DNA from: Candidatus Poseidoniaceae archaeon
GTDB lineage: Archaea > Thermoplasmatota > Poseidoniia > Poseidoniales > Poseidoniaceae
Direction: 5' to 3'
Length of the DNA stretch: 37,348 nucleotides
NCBI GenBank assembly: GCA_024958795.1
Contig: JANXHP010000068.1
Coordinates: forward strand, 1 to 37,348
Made by a program: the position numbers and the translations under genes. The notes under the pieces were generated by a model, which was not told the DNA's origin, did no database searches, and saw nothing but the letters and a program-made list of their open reading frames with translations. Shown here piece after piece: positions 7,416 through 16,116 of this stretch (its first letter is position 1; each line of letters opens with the position of its first letter).

Positions 7416-8348
7416 ATGGAACTTATGAGGGAGGCTCTTGGTGCTGAATCAAGCATACTTTTTGCACAAGTAAAAAAGGCCAACTCCGACCACAAAGTCG
7501 AACCAGAAACTAATCTTTTACGAAGTAAACATTTCCATATCGGCAAGCCTGTATATCTCGGAAATGTTGCAACCCGGCTACTTTCGCAGTTATCTCAACC
7601 GGATACTCCTTTTTTCGCCCAACCTCCTTCATTTAACGAGCAAATTTGGCGATTCACATGTAAGAGTAGTTCTTTGTCAATTTCAGTTGAATCAATTTCA
7701 TATTGGGGATTCGGGTTATTCAATTCAGGATATCTAAATCGAATTGAAATCACAGGCCCTATACAAGAACGAGCAAGGGTCTTCTATGATTTAGTGGCTG
7801 CATTATCTCATAACCCCTGGGAGTTTAAGCATCAACGCCATGCTAGAAAAGTGATGCAAAAAGATTCTATTTCAATAGAGAAGAATGAAAAGTCTTGGCG
7901 CTATTTATTGCAGGTAGCATCTTCTCATCTGGAAGAACAAATTGCTATCATGGCAGAGCGGGCAAAACTTGTTGAGAAGCGTGTTGCATCGAATAATGAC
8001 GTCGATGATTCAGATCAGCAAATGACCCAGGCTTCTCTTCAAAGTGCCTTACATGATTTGGAAGTTGCAAGGTCTGCACATGCAGATGATAATTCTCCAG
8101 CAGTTGAACGAGCGTTGGCTAGAGTTGAAGCCTCATTGATTAATGCTGACCCATCAACGCAACTCGAATTGGATAAAGAAGCGCAACATGAGAGTCAAAT
8201 AGATGGACATGTATTGCAATTGGGTGACTCAGATATTGATGAAAAAGTGGACATTGTGGACTTGTCAGAAGATGATGAGGAGGATGAGGAATTATCTGCA
8301 GAAGATGTAAACCTTGTTGATTATTCTCAAATAAATGAAGAGGAATAA
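7416..8348 (+). CDS. Hypothetical soluble protein with acidic C-terminus, 310 aa
   Basis: I recognise no family. The ORF track begins at a TTG (7398); ATG 7416 is preferred, with ATG 7425 also possible. Residues 1-150 look like a folded alpha/beta domain with several aromatic strands (SYWGFGLFNSGYL), then a helical region at about 155-245 with heptad-like Leu/Ala spacing. The last 50 residues are a disordered acidic tail (SEDDEEDEELSAED). There is no signal peptide or membrane segment. The gene is divergent from the HhH/H1-like gene and is followed 69 bases later by Sec61beta. An acidic tail next to a very basic protein gene invites the idea of a chaperone for that protein, but nothing in the sequence proves it. 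Confidence 0.7.
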   Translation: MELMREALGAESSILFAQVKKANSDHKVEPETNLLRSKHFHIGKPVYLGNVATRLLSQLSQPDTPFFAQPPSFNEQIWRFTCKSSSLSISVESISYWGFGLFNSGYLNRIEITGPIQERARVFYDLVAALSHNPWEFKHQRHARKVMQKDSISIEKNEKSWRYLLQVASSHLEEQIAIMAERAKLVEKRVASNNDVDDSDQQMTQASLQSALHDLEVARSAHADDNSPAVERALARVEASLINADPSTQLELDKEAQHESQIDGHVLQLGDSDIDEKVDIVDLSEDDEEDEELSAEDVNLVDYSQINEEE

Positions 8349-8417
8349 TCGCTTTCCGTCAAATTCCTTTGCGGGTCGCGTTGATAAGGGGGAGGCATCT
8401 CGCCCACATCGGTTGCA

Positions 8418-8612
8418 ATGGCTGCAAAGAAGAAGTCCGATGGCAGTGGAATCCAGCAAGCTGCTGGTTTAATCCGTTATTTCGATGAAGAATCAGAACA
8501 TGCATGGAAGATTACCAAGGGTCAAGTATACTTTGCTTGTATCTCAATCTCTGTATTCTTTTACCTTGTAAATCAAGGCGTAGCACAAGCAATTTGGAAT
8601 ATTTTTGCTTGA
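8418..8612 (+). CDS. secG: Preprotein translocase subunit Sec61beta (SecG-type)
   Basis: The 64-residue product matches the small tail-anchored Sec61beta subunit of the archaeal SecYEbeta channel: a basic N-terminus with AAKKKS, the conserved amphipathic AGLIRYFDEE segment at residues about 16-25, and one C-terminal membrane helix at about 38-60. It helps the channel insert or export proteins and is not essential in many archaea. Length and order of parts fit the family. ATG 8418 is the only sensible start; a purine-rich GGGGGAGG lies too far upstream (about 25 bases) to be a normal binding site, so the message may have a short leader. It stands alone between two unknown genes. Confidence 0.88.
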   Translation: MAAKKKSDGSGIQQAAGLIRYFDEESEHAWKITKGQVYFACISISVFFYLVNQGVAQAIWNIFA

Positions 8613-8639
8613 TTGAATCATTGCTTTTGCAATTGATAA

Positions 8640-9032
8640 TCACAAAGGTTTGATCAATACTATTTTTCCTTCTTTAGAAGCCATTGCCTGAGCGACTTGA
8701 ATTGCAGTTTTCATGCCCGATGTTGCACCGATAGTTTTCGGCTCACCCTCTTCATGTATAATCAATCGATGAGTCAAGTTGTAAAGAACACCTTCTTCGA
8801 TTCTTTGGAATATCCATTGCTCATTTTCTATGGTTACCATCGCAGGAATACCTGAAAGAGGCCCCATCGCTTTACCAATTGTAGTGGTCCTAGATGAGAG
8901 ACCCTGTAAATCTCTAAACGGTTTCCAAGTTCTTCTTCTCGTTGGCTGTTGTACTCGCCGACTTCTATCTACGCCTTCTCTAAATGCTCTCGTCATCTTA
9001 GGGTCCCATCCCTTGGAGTTGGTGAACTCCAT
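8640..9032 (-). CDS. Hypothetical basic protein, 130 aa
   Basis: I do not recognise the family. Residues 1-45 are basic and likely flexible (SRRVQQPTRRRTWKPF). Residues about 58-130 look like a compact alpha/beta domain ending in an Ala-rich helix (MKTAIQVAQAMASKEG) and a last strand. There is no signal or membrane segment. The ATG at 9032 lies about 25 bases from a TATA-like CTTATTAGT, so the message is probably leaderless, which supports this start. It converges on Sec61beta with a 27-base gap. Confidence 0.65.
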   Translation of the reverse strand: MEFTNSKGWDPKMTRAFREGVDRSRRVQQPTRRRTWKPFRDLQGLSSRTTTIGKAMGPLSGIPAMVTIENEQWIFQRIEEGVLYNLTHRLIIHEEGEPKTIGATSGMKTAIQVAQAMASKEGKIVLIKPL

Positions 9033-9052
9033 TCACAAAGCCAATCTGTTAC

Positions 9053-9061
9053 ACTAATAAG
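9053..9061 (-). promoter_or_regulatory. Probable TATA box giving a leaderless message
   Basis: The minus strand reads CTTATTAGT about 25 bases before ATG 9032. That is the spacing expected when transcription starts at the start codon itself. Confidence 0.45.
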
Positions 9062-9128
9062 AAGCGCGATGACAAACAAGCCGCGAATGGCGATTATTAT
9101 ACCATTGTTATCTATTTCAAATGCATAA

Positions 9129-10499
9129 TTATCCATTACTTGGATATTGTTTTCGCATTTGAAACAACAATACAGAACTCAATAGAAGAGGAATAATTGG
9201 CATCAAAATCCACATCACAAATAATTGAATATCTGGTTGTTGCAATAATCTTGGTACAATAATTAGAGAGAATAGTAAAACAAAAGCAAGAGAATAATAC
9301 AATTGTTTTGAATTAGAATTTCTTACATCCTCTTCAACTAACCACGGGATTACTAATGTTAATGCCAAAGAAAACCAAATAGCTGGTAAAATAATTAACA
9401 CATAAGGAGTAAATGCTGCAACAAATAATGGTGACATGCTCATTGATAATCGCACCCACCAAAGTTCTGGCCGCGGTGTAGCATCAAATCCAATGGTTGG
9501 CAAAAACATAGATGCAACACAAATTACTATCACTGAAAATATTAACCAAACTGTCATTAACTCTTCTCCATTACCAGAAATAATATCCAAAGATTGAGCA
9601 AAAATAATAGACATTATTGCTAACAAAATAAATGCAGATAATGAAGTTATTATCAATGATTTTGTCCTACCATCTCCAGCACCTAATTTAGAATCTAATC
9701 GCTTGGCAGGCTCTAATATTGTTGCAAAACTGATTGCCATGTGTAAAAATATTGAGATGAGAATAAGATGAGAATAATTCTCTAAATCCAACCAGAAGGC
9801 TGTATCCACACTTTTTACGGCATCAATTTTCATAAAAAGATAAATTGTAACTGGAAATATTACAACAAGTTTGTATTTTGCCTTTGTTGCTAAATTAGCA
9901 AGTCCTGAATCAATTGATGTTATAGTGCTAGCAGCAAATAATTCTGCAGCAACGATGAGAATTGCAATTGCTAATAATGCATACCAAAATGGACTTATGC
10001 TATCTGTAGGCCATGTTGATTGGGTTGTTATTGAGTCCGCATTTAGATATGAACTATCTGGGAAAAAAATAGTAAATGAAAATAATGCAACCAAAGCAAC
10101 AAAACTCATCACTCTATGTCTAACTAAAGTCTTAATGAATTGAGGGCTTTGCGAAATACTTGGTAATCTGTCTACAAATAATGAAAATAACAACAATACC
10201 ATCAAGACCAATTCTGATAGTCCATCGCCTCTTAAAAATGTCATCCATGGACCACCATTTATCGGATTTGAACCTGCGTTATATTTGGCGATATCTGAAT
10301 GGGTAAGATCGTTGGAAAGTACAGCGATAAGACGGTCCAATATCATTAATGTGAGGAGAAATAATGGCAACAGATTATGTAATCGTTTCATCCATTTGCC
10401 TTTCTCAATACTCATTTTTTCAATTGTTGAAGCCATTGGCCAAGCGATGAGAGAAATGGCCAATAGAGGCACAAGCCAAGGTACATCATCTCCCAACAT
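9129..10499 (-). CDS. Polytopic membrane protein, about 11-12 helices
   Basis: The 456-residue product is almost all membrane helices with short loops. I count about eleven or twelve hydrophobic segments spread from residue 5 to the C-terminus, with a basic end (FQMRKQYPSNG). I see no signature of a known transporter or respiratory family. ATG 10499 is preferred over the GTG four codons earlier. It is transcribed away from the NSUN-type methyltransferase, and only 60 bases separate the two start codons. One conserved-looking loop is ATPRPELWWVR; charged residues inside helices are few. A transporter or a membrane scaffold are both possible. Confidence 0.7.
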   Translation of the reverse strand: MLGDDVPWLVPLLAISLIAWPMASTIEKMSIEKGKWMKRLHNLLPLFLLTLMILDRLIAVLSNDLTHSDIAKYNAGSNPINGGPWMTFLRGDGLSELVLMVLLLFSLFVDRLPSISQSPQFIKTLVRHRVMSFVALVALFSFTIFFPDSSYLNADSITTQSTWPTDSISPFWYALLAIAILIVAAELFAASTITSIDSGLANLATKAKYKLVVIFPVTIYLFMKIDAVKSVDTAFWLDLENYSHLILISIFLHMAISFATILEPAKRLDSKLGAGDGRTKSLIITSLSAFILLAIMSIIFAQSLDIISGNGEELMTVWLIFSVIVICVASMFLPTIGFDATPRPELWWVRLSMSMSPLFVAAFTPYVLIILPAIWFSLALTLVIPWLVEEDVRNSNSKQLYYSLAFVLLFSLIIVPRLLQQPDIQLFVMWILMPIIPLLLSSVLLFQMRKQYPSNG

Positions 10500-10559
10500 T
10501 GTATGTGGCACAAGTGTTCAGCCCTTGAGCATGGCGGAAACTATGAGGGCGGATAAGCG

Positions 10560-12371
10560 ATGGCAGTGTTGATGGGGACTGACCGTTGGCATGATGAGGA
10601 GCTCCTCGATGCGGCAAAAGAATCTGCATTAGCAGGTCTTGCAGAAAGTCTTGGATATGACATGAATGAGTGGTTAGAGGTTGCAACAACTGCTCTTCCA
10701 GAAACATTGCGAATTACTTCAAATCGAAATGATAGAGAATGGACCATACAACAAATTCGTAATCTCGGTGCAACTCAACTTTCATGGCTCGGTTCAAATA
10801 ATGCTTTCCAAATGCCATTTGAGCGAGGTAAAGCGAGTGATAGAAAATCAAAACATATGATGACAATCTTACATGATTCTGGTCGTATAACAAGGCAAGA
10901 AGCGGCTAGCATGCTACCTGTAGCATTATTACAACCACAACCAGAACAATTGGTATTAGATATGTGTGCAGCACCTGGTTCAAAAGCTACACAAATTGCT
11001 GAAGCGATTGCACCAAGTGGTATTGTAGTTGCAAATGAACCAGTTTCTGGTCGCCTCAATATGTTGGTTAGTAATCGTGGACGACTAGCACTGAATAATA
11101 TTCTAATTTCACAGCATGATGGTCGACATTTGGGGCGAATACCTCCTCCTGGGTTTGACATGATTATAGCAGATGTACCTTGTACCGGAAATGCTACTAC
11201 ACGTAAAAACCGAAACCTATGGTGGAGATGGACTCCAAAAAATGGCAGAGCACTATTCAAATTACAAGTGGACATCGTTGCAAGAGGTGCAAGTTTGTTA
11301 GTTCCTGGTGGAAAATTAATGCTTTCAACTTGCAGTATTGATCCTGTTGAAAACGAGGCTGTAGTTGCTGAATTACTACGGCAATTACCATATCTGCAAT
11401 TGGTTCCAATTGATGAAAATTTTGTTCCAGGATTAACTTTGCAGAAGGGATTGAGCGATTGGGACATATTAGATGAACAAGGAAAGGTTGTCACTTTTGA
11501 TGGCTCATTACCTGAGTTGCCTCTTCTAAAACCGGTCCACCTTTCTCCACAGAAGCGAGTAGAATTATCCAAAAGTATTGAGTTAGAAGAAGGATTTGAT
11601 GTTGTAAAGGAACTTGAAATTGAATCTCTATTACCGCTTTGTCGTAGATTACGACATCAGGATAATGATACGGGTGGCTTCTTTGTTGCAATGTTAATGC
11701 ACAAACAAGAAGCCACTCCACAAGGTATCGCTCGTACTTTCATTCACAAACGCGCTCTTCCCTCTGAATCCACATGGCAACCAAAATTGTTAGACCATCC
11801 TAAACCGGACCGACATTCAATTTTCCCTGCTGCTGAAGAGATAATTGATGAAGCGGTATCAAGATACAAATTGAATGACCCTGGATGGTCGTGGTGGCAT
11901 AGAGGGAAGAGAACAAATATTGCTCCGAAAATGGCGCTGGAGAGAATTTTCATGCAACAGTGTCCGAATAAAAAGGGAAATATTTGGCCACAAGGGACAT
12001 TCCACCCAATGAAAATTATTCATGTTGGTCTTCCTGTTTTCACTGAGAAGAAAGGCACATGGCGTACTAGGCAAGAATCAATTCCTGCAATACAACAGCA
12101 TATGGGCGATGTATTACTCAACATTTCACAACAGACTCTCGGTCGATTGTTACAAGGGTGGGCTCCGTTAATTGAAGAATTTACTGAAGAATTGAAAATT
12201 GAGGCACCAGAACCTGGACCCCTACTATTTGGATGTGAAATTGATGCAGTTGATCATGTGGTTTCTGCATGGTCTGGTGCAAGAATAACAATGATGATAG
12301 ACAATAACGGTAAGGATATATTACGAATGAAATTAGGATTGCCTTTCATTTTTGAAAGTGAAGAAGAATGA
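10560..12371 (+). CDS. NSUN/RsmB-type RNA cytosine-C5 methyltransferase with long C-terminal extension
   Basis: This enzyme class moves a methyl group from S-adenosylmethionine to C5 of cytosine in tRNA or rRNA. Motif I (DMCAAPGSKATQ, residues about 134-145) binds the cofactor; motif IV carries Cys208 (DVPCTG) and motif VI the catalytic Cys258 (STCSIDPVENEA). The TRKN segment after motif IV resembles the Trm4/NSUN2 branch, which favours tRNA as substrate. An N-terminal helical domain spans residues 1-95. About 300 residues follow the catalytic core, more than in RsmB; they probably form an RNA-binding module but show no motif I know. ATG 10560 is chosen with GAGG upstream. The stop codon overlaps the ribosome binding site of the next gene, so the two are co-transcribed. 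Confidence 0.88.
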   Translation: MAVLMGTDRWHDEELLDAAKESALAGLAESLGYDMNEWLEVATTALPETLRITSNRNDREWTIQQIRNLGATQLSWLGSNNAFQMPFERGKASDRKSKHMMTILHDSGRITRQEAASMLPVALLQPQPEQLVLDMCAAPGSKATQIAEAIAPSGIVVANEPVSGRLNMLVSNRGRLALNNILISQHDGRHLGRIPPPGFDMIIADVPCTGNATTRKNRNLWWRWTPKNGRALFKLQVDIVARGASLLVPGGKLMLSTCSIDPVENEAVVAELLRQLPYLQLVPIDENFVPGLTLQKGLSDWDILDEQGKVVTFDGSLPELPLLKPVHLSPQKRVELSKSIELEEGFDVVKELEIESLLPLCRRLRHQDNDTGGFFVAMLMHKQEATPQGIARTFIHKRALPSESTWQPKLLDHPKPDRHSIFPAAEEIIDEAVSRYKLNDPGWSWWHRGKRTNIAPKMALERIFMQQCPNKKGNIWPQGTFHPMKIIHVGLPVFTEKKGTWRTRQESIPAIQQHMGDVLLNISQQTLGRLLQGWAPLIEEFTEELKIEAPEPGPLLFGCEIDAVDHVVSAWSGARITMMIDNNGKDILRMKLGLPFIFESEEE

Positions 12372-12380
12372 GGTTTGATT

Positions 12381-13637
12381 ATGACAACAGCAAACTTCAA
12401 CAATAATTTTCATACATTGCTTATTGCAATAACTTTCACCATGTTACTACTTTCTCCTATTGTTGTATCATCTGTTTCTGCACAAGAAGAATCAATAGAA
12501 ACTATTTGGGCTTCGAGTGCAATTCCTCCACCTATTGCAAAGGATGTTGTATTGGTGGAACAATTCATTGAAGATACTCCTAATGCAGACGATAACGCAC
12601 AACTGGATTTATGGAGACTATATCAGGAAAGAGATGATGTCCTTCCTCTTAGTTGGTGGAAGTGGTCTGATGAAACCGATTCTGATTGGCCAGATGATGA
12701 TGCAAAGGCAAGAGCTGGCCAACTTGGAATGCAACAACAATCTCAAGACCAAGCCCTATATGTTTTGAATTCCAATATTGAACAATATCAGAATGTTGAT
12801 GAAGCAATAGAACAAGCAAAGAACTTCTCTATTGAAGAAACCGTTGTTGAGTTATCTGGTGATATCGTATTGACGATTAATCAAAAGGGGGAATATGAAA
12901 TCAAAATACAAGCTATTTTTGAACCACTATTCAATTTGAGTGATGATACAATGTTGTATATTTTTATCAGTGAAGATAATGCTGAAGATGTACATGAAAG
13001 GCAGGTAAAGAATTTGATTCGTGATATGAAACCAGAAGTTGGTTTTTCTGTAAAGGCAAATAATGTCACAAATACAACATGGATAATACCAAAGGAGCAT
13101 TTAATCGCCGCAGGTGTCGATTTGGAAGAAAAACCAATGGGTTGGCATATTACTTTGGCATTCTTCGGTAGTGTTGAAGGAGATGACGATACAACACGCC
13201 TTCTGGCACTGTACAATTCTCCTCTTCCGAATGAATGGTCGAACCCACAGTCATCCGATTTCTTAATGCCAATAATGCTAATTTTATTGACTACCGTCAT
13301 CGCATATATCGTTTATTCCAATTCCTCTGTTAGAGAAAAAGGGATGCCTAAAATTGACGTAGGTTGGAAGAAATCTACTAGCCCCAAAATATTAATTTCA
13401 ATAACAACAGGAAATCAAAAAGTATCAATTACAAATCTTAAAATCGACCCACCATGGAAAGGTCGTGGTGGATTTAAACAATTGGAAATAAATGCAAATA
13501 GCAAACATGAACTCAACATTTCATTCAAACAAAGACATGATGAAGATTTGAGTTTTTCTTTGGCCATGATGATTGATGAATTAGGTGGTTGGACACAACA
13601 CTTACGGCTATCCCCACCACAGTTAGAGCAAGAATAA
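12381..13637 (+). CDS. Exported single-pass membrane protein, 418 aa
   Basis: ATG 12381 is chosen because TGAGG, overlapping the upstream stop codon, lies seven bases before it. Residues 1-35 form a signal peptide (TLLIAITFTMLLLSP, then SSVSAQ as cleavage region). The acidic external part (about 36-295) has predicted helices with many Gln and Asp, then a beta-rich segment near 155-270. A membrane helix lies at about 299-320 and a basic cytoplasmic beta-rich domain of about 95 residues follows. I know no family for it. Translation is probably coupled to the methyltransferase upstream, but a functional link is not obvious. Confidence 0.72.
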   Translation: MTTANFNNNFHTLLIAITFTMLLLSPIVVSSVSAQEESIETIWASSAIPPPIAKDVVLVEQFIEDTPNADDNAQLDLWRLYQERDDVLPLSWWKWSDETDSDWPDDDAKARAGQLGMQQQSQDQALYVLNSNIEQYQNVDEAIEQAKNFSIEETVVELSGDIVLTINQKGEYEIKIQAIFEPLFNLSDDTMLYIFISEDNAEDVHERQVKNLIRDMKPEVGFSVKANNVTNTTWIIPKEHLIAAGVDLEEKPMGWHITLAFFGSVEGDDDTTRLLALYNSPLPNEWSNPQSSDFLMPIMLILLTTVIAYIVYSNSSVREKGMPKIDVGWKKSTSPKILISITTGNQKVSITNLKIDPPWKGRGGFKQLEINANSKHELNISFKQRHDEDLSFSLAMMIDELGGWTQHLRLSPPQLEQE

Positions 13638-13689
13638 TTATTACGAAGTGTTGAAAACAATGAAAAATGAGCGAGGGGTTGTGAGCCAA

Positions 13690-14145
13690 ATGGAACTTGA
13701 TGATACCGACCGAGCAATTATTGCTGCATTATTACAAGATGCACGTGCCTCTCAAAGAGAATTAGCAAGAACTGTTGGAGTTGCACAAGGAACTATCACA
13801 AACCGATTGAAGCGGCTTGAAAAGAGTGGAGTGATTAAGGGATATTCAGTTGTTCTAGACCCGGAGAGCGTTGGCTGGGGCATGACTATCATGGCCGGTT
13901 TGAGAATAGAAAAAGGCAAGATGATTTCTGTTCAAAAAATAATTTCTTCTGACCCGAGAGTATTCGCAGTATACGATGTAACCGGCGATTGGGATTCCAT
14001 GGTATTGGCGAGAGTAAGGAATCGTGCTGACTTAGATGACCTAACCAAGACGGTTTTTACTCTTGAGGGGGTAACGAGATCATTTACACATGTAGTTCTA
14101 AACACTGTCAAAGAAGACAGTTTGCCAAAACCTGCTACTGAATAA
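13690..14145 (+). CDS. Lrp/AsnC-family transcriptional regulator
   Basis: From ATG 13690 the protein has 151 residues, the normal size for this family. The winged-helix DNA-binding domain lies at about residues 4-50 (helix-turn-helix around SQRELARTVGVAQGTITNRL). The C-terminal RAM/effector domain spans about 65-140, with the usual GDWDSMVLARV strand. Such proteins bind amino acids and form dimers to octamers that repress or activate metabolic genes. The track start (GTG 13648) adds 14 residues unlike the family. A TATA-like ATAATTATTA lies just before it. It ends in an 11-base convergent overlap with the Toprim gene. The effector and targets cannot be told. Confidence 0.88.
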   Translation: MELDDTDRAIIAALLQDARASQRELARTVGVAQGTITNRLKRLEKSGVIKGYSVVLDPESVGWGMTIMAGLRIEKGKMISVQKIISSDPRVFAVYDVTGDWDSMVLARVRNRADLDDLTKTVFTLEGVTRSFTHVVLNTVKEDSLPKPATE

Positions 14146-14554
14146 ATTCATCAAGACCTAATGAACTCAAAGATTCAACATATTTCGTTTCTGGCTTGAG
14201 TGCTCTTGAAAGAACCTTTCTTGTCTCTTGGCTAATTTTTACATCTAAAGATTGCAATTTTTCAACTAACTTTCTTTGTAAACGACCACCGGTTCTATCC
14301 CAATCCATCAATAGTTCAATTGCTGCACCTCCTTGTTCATTTCTCGTGCCATAAGTCTCGTATAGATACGTGCAAAAACGGTCCAAATCCCAGCCTCTAT
14401 TCAACTGTTCAATCGTTCCCTTAAAACCAAGCTTTCTTAACGCTGCAGTATCTTTTTTCCCCTCAACAATTATTGGTATACCAAGCAAATTATCTTCCAA
14501 TAATTCTGACAGCGCTTGTGCTGCTAATTTGAACCTAAACTGAACATCACTCAT
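14135..14554 (-). CDS. Small stand-alone Toprim-domain protein
   Basis: The 139-residue product is a single Toprim domain: the catalytic Glu motif (IIVEGKKDTAAL, residues about 28-39) and the acidic DxD-type motif (LLMDWDRTGG, about 80-89). Stand-alone archaeal Toprim proteins resemble the nuclease domains of RNase M5 and primase DnaG; they may act on structured RNA or DNA. ATG 14554 is preferred over 14566 since GGTGA from the end of the upstream gene lies five bases before it. The start is just downstream of the DUF167 stop, so the two form a translationally coupled pair. Confidence 0.78.
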   Translation of the reverse strand: MSDVQFRFKLAAQALSELLEDNLLGIPIIVEGKKDTAALRKLGFKGTIEQLNRGWDLDRFCTYLYETYGTRNEQGGAAIELLMDWDRTGGRLQRKLVEKLQSLDVKISQETRKVLSRALKPETKYVESLSSLGLDEFIQ

Positions 14555-14555
14555 A

Positions 14556-14882
14556 CTATTCACCATCTTGAGTTAAGGCATCATTTAATCGCGTTAACAA
14601 CTCTTCTAATGTAATGGATTTGACACTTACTCTCTTAGCCCTAGAGGTTTGACCTGATACGATTTCTAAATCAGATTTTGTTAGCGCTAATGTTTTTGCC
14701 AATACATGCAAAACCGCTTCATTTGCCTTACCTTTTTGAGCTTCTGCCTTGACTGCAACTGTTAATTTTGAACGCCATTGATTGATTCCTACAATACCTT
14801 GACGACTAGAACCGGGTTGTACTTCAATGTCCAACAATACTCGGCCATCAAGAGTGGTTTGGACGCATCCGGATATCTCCAT
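14556..14882 (-). CDS. DUF167/YggU-family protein
   Basis: The 108-residue product shows the family core: a Pro-Gly-Ser/Ala segment (VQPGSSRQGIVG), the strand SKLTVAVKAEAQKGKANEA and the C-terminal SGQTSRAKRV. DUF167 proteins occur in all domains and have no settled function. Residues 1-20 are a family-typical lead. ATG 14882 is used; the TTG nine codons earlier in the ORF track is unlikely. A TATA-like TATTTTCACAAT lies about 45 bases upstream. It is the first gene of a two-gene unit with the Toprim protein. Confidence 0.82.
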   Translation of the reverse strand: MEISGCVQTTLDGRVLLDIEVQPGSSRQGIVGINQWRSKLTVAVKAEAQKGKANEAVLHVLAKTLALTKSDLEIVSGQTSRAKRVSVKSITLEELLTRLNDALTQDGE

Positions 14883-15121
14883 CAAACATAGCGTAATTGT
14901 GCTAGTCAAAGAACCCTTGTTATTGTGAAAATAATCTCAATATTTCTCTAACCAATTTTGATTCTGGCAGACCTCAGTTCTCACATTACTCAAGCATTAA
15001 TATCTTAGTAATATATTCCAAATAATGAGGTGCTGGATGCGATTAATCAACAATGGAAATCAATAAAGTCTTATGTTGGCCTCAACAAATGCTTAAGGTC
15101 GGTATCGGCGGGGGTTAGAAT

Positions 15122-15128
15122 AAGGTGG
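15122..15128 (+). promoter_or_regulatory. Ribosome binding site of coxB, at the end of a 250-base control region
   Basis: AAGGTGG lies four bases before ATG 15133 and fixes the coxB start. The region from 14883 holds no gene I can support. It has AT-rich patches (AATATATTCC near 15020, AATAAAG near 15065) that may be the TATA element of the oxidase operon. Confidence 0.6.
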
Positions 15129-15132
15129 TACA

Positions 15133-16116
15133 ATGATTGCTGAAGATACAGTTTTCTCCTTGCTATATGATAAGTTCATGTTTTGGTCAGACATAGTAGG
15201 AATACTCACCTTTGGTGTGTTATTATACGCAGTTTACCGCTATCGCGATGGAGTTGAACCCGATACTACTGAAAAGGACCATATTGAGGTTGGTTCGTTT
15301 CCCGTTGATAGACATAATACTCGTTTAGAAATCGCATTTTATGTAGTCCCTACAATACTAGTTGTTTGGCTTACAATTCTAGCAACATCTTCGAGTTCTA
15401 TCGTATGGGTGATTCCTCCTCAAGATGAGGCTTTTGATGTTGAAGTAGTTGGAAAGCAATGGTTTTGGGAATTTGATTATGTTGAAGAGTTAACTTGGGA
15501 AGATGATCCAAGAATAACCCATGTCAATGTGGAATGGTTTTCTTCATCGCTTACTATTGATACGCTTGGTTCCGCTGCAGTAAATGCCACTGTTAACCAA
15601 GATGGGGTTTTGACAGATTATGCAATTGACTCTGCATCTGATTCCACTAGCATTGTTCTTGCACATAATTCTTCCATCTATCAAAGTGTCAAAGTAACCG
15701 ATGCTGATGGACACCTATTACACACTTGGGAACATTTACCTGTCGGCCATCAATTTTCATCAGCTGCTGATGAACATTTAGTGGTTCCATGTGATGAAGA
15801 CATTGTCCTAACCTTATTCTCAAGACCGCATGACGAATCCAATCCGGCTTATGCTGGAGTTCAACATGCATTTTGGCTACCACAATGGGGAGCAAAAGAA
15901 GATCTTGTCCCTGGATTAGAAGGTGGAACTGTAATGACTTTTGAACCTGATAGAATCGGAACATTTGATATTCGGTGTGCTGAATATTGTGGATTAAGCC
16001 ATGCTAAGATGGTAGGATATATCGACATTGTCGCCAGAGATGGCGCTGATTGTGATAAAGATGTTGGAATAAAACTGTTAGATGAATCCGATGGTTCAAG
16101 CGGAGGTGAACACTGA
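15133..16116 (+). CDS. coxB: Cytochrome c oxidase subunit II (CuA subunit) with an extra internal segment
   Basis: Subunit II takes electrons from a soluble donor at its CuA centre and passes them to haem a. Two membrane helices lie at about residues 18-36 and 66-90, followed by the aromatic electron-entry strand GKQWFWEFDY. The CuA ligands are all present: His245 (VQHAFWLP), Cys282, Glu284, Cys286, His290 and Met293 (CAEYCGLSHAKM). About 95 residues with no clear counterpart lie between the aromatic strand and the strand leading to His245, making the external domain larger than usual. It overlaps coxA by one base (TGATG), so the two are translationally coupled. No haem c motif is fused at the C-terminus. 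Confidence 0.93.
   Translation: MIAEDTVFSLLYDKFMFWSDIVGILTFGVLLYAVYRYRDGVEPDTTEKDHIEVGSFPVDRHNTRLEIAFYVVPTILVVWLTILATSSSSIVWVIPPQDEAFDVEVVGKQWFWEFDYVEELTWEDDPRITHVNVEWFSSSLTIDTLGSAAVNATVNQDGVLTDYAIDSASDSTSIVLAHNSSIYQSVKVTDADGHLLHTWEHLPVGHQFSSAADEHLVVPCDEDIVLTLFSRPHDESNPAYAGVQHAFWLPQWGAKEDLVPGLEGGTVMTFEPDRIGTFDIRCAEYCGLSHAKMVGYIDIVARDGADCDKDVGIKLLDESDGSSGGEH

Noticed and set aside
10775-11572. 265-aa minus-strand ORF
   Set aside because: It lies wholly inside the NSUN-type methyltransferase, whose catalytic motifs are clear; no family pattern is seen in the reverse frame.
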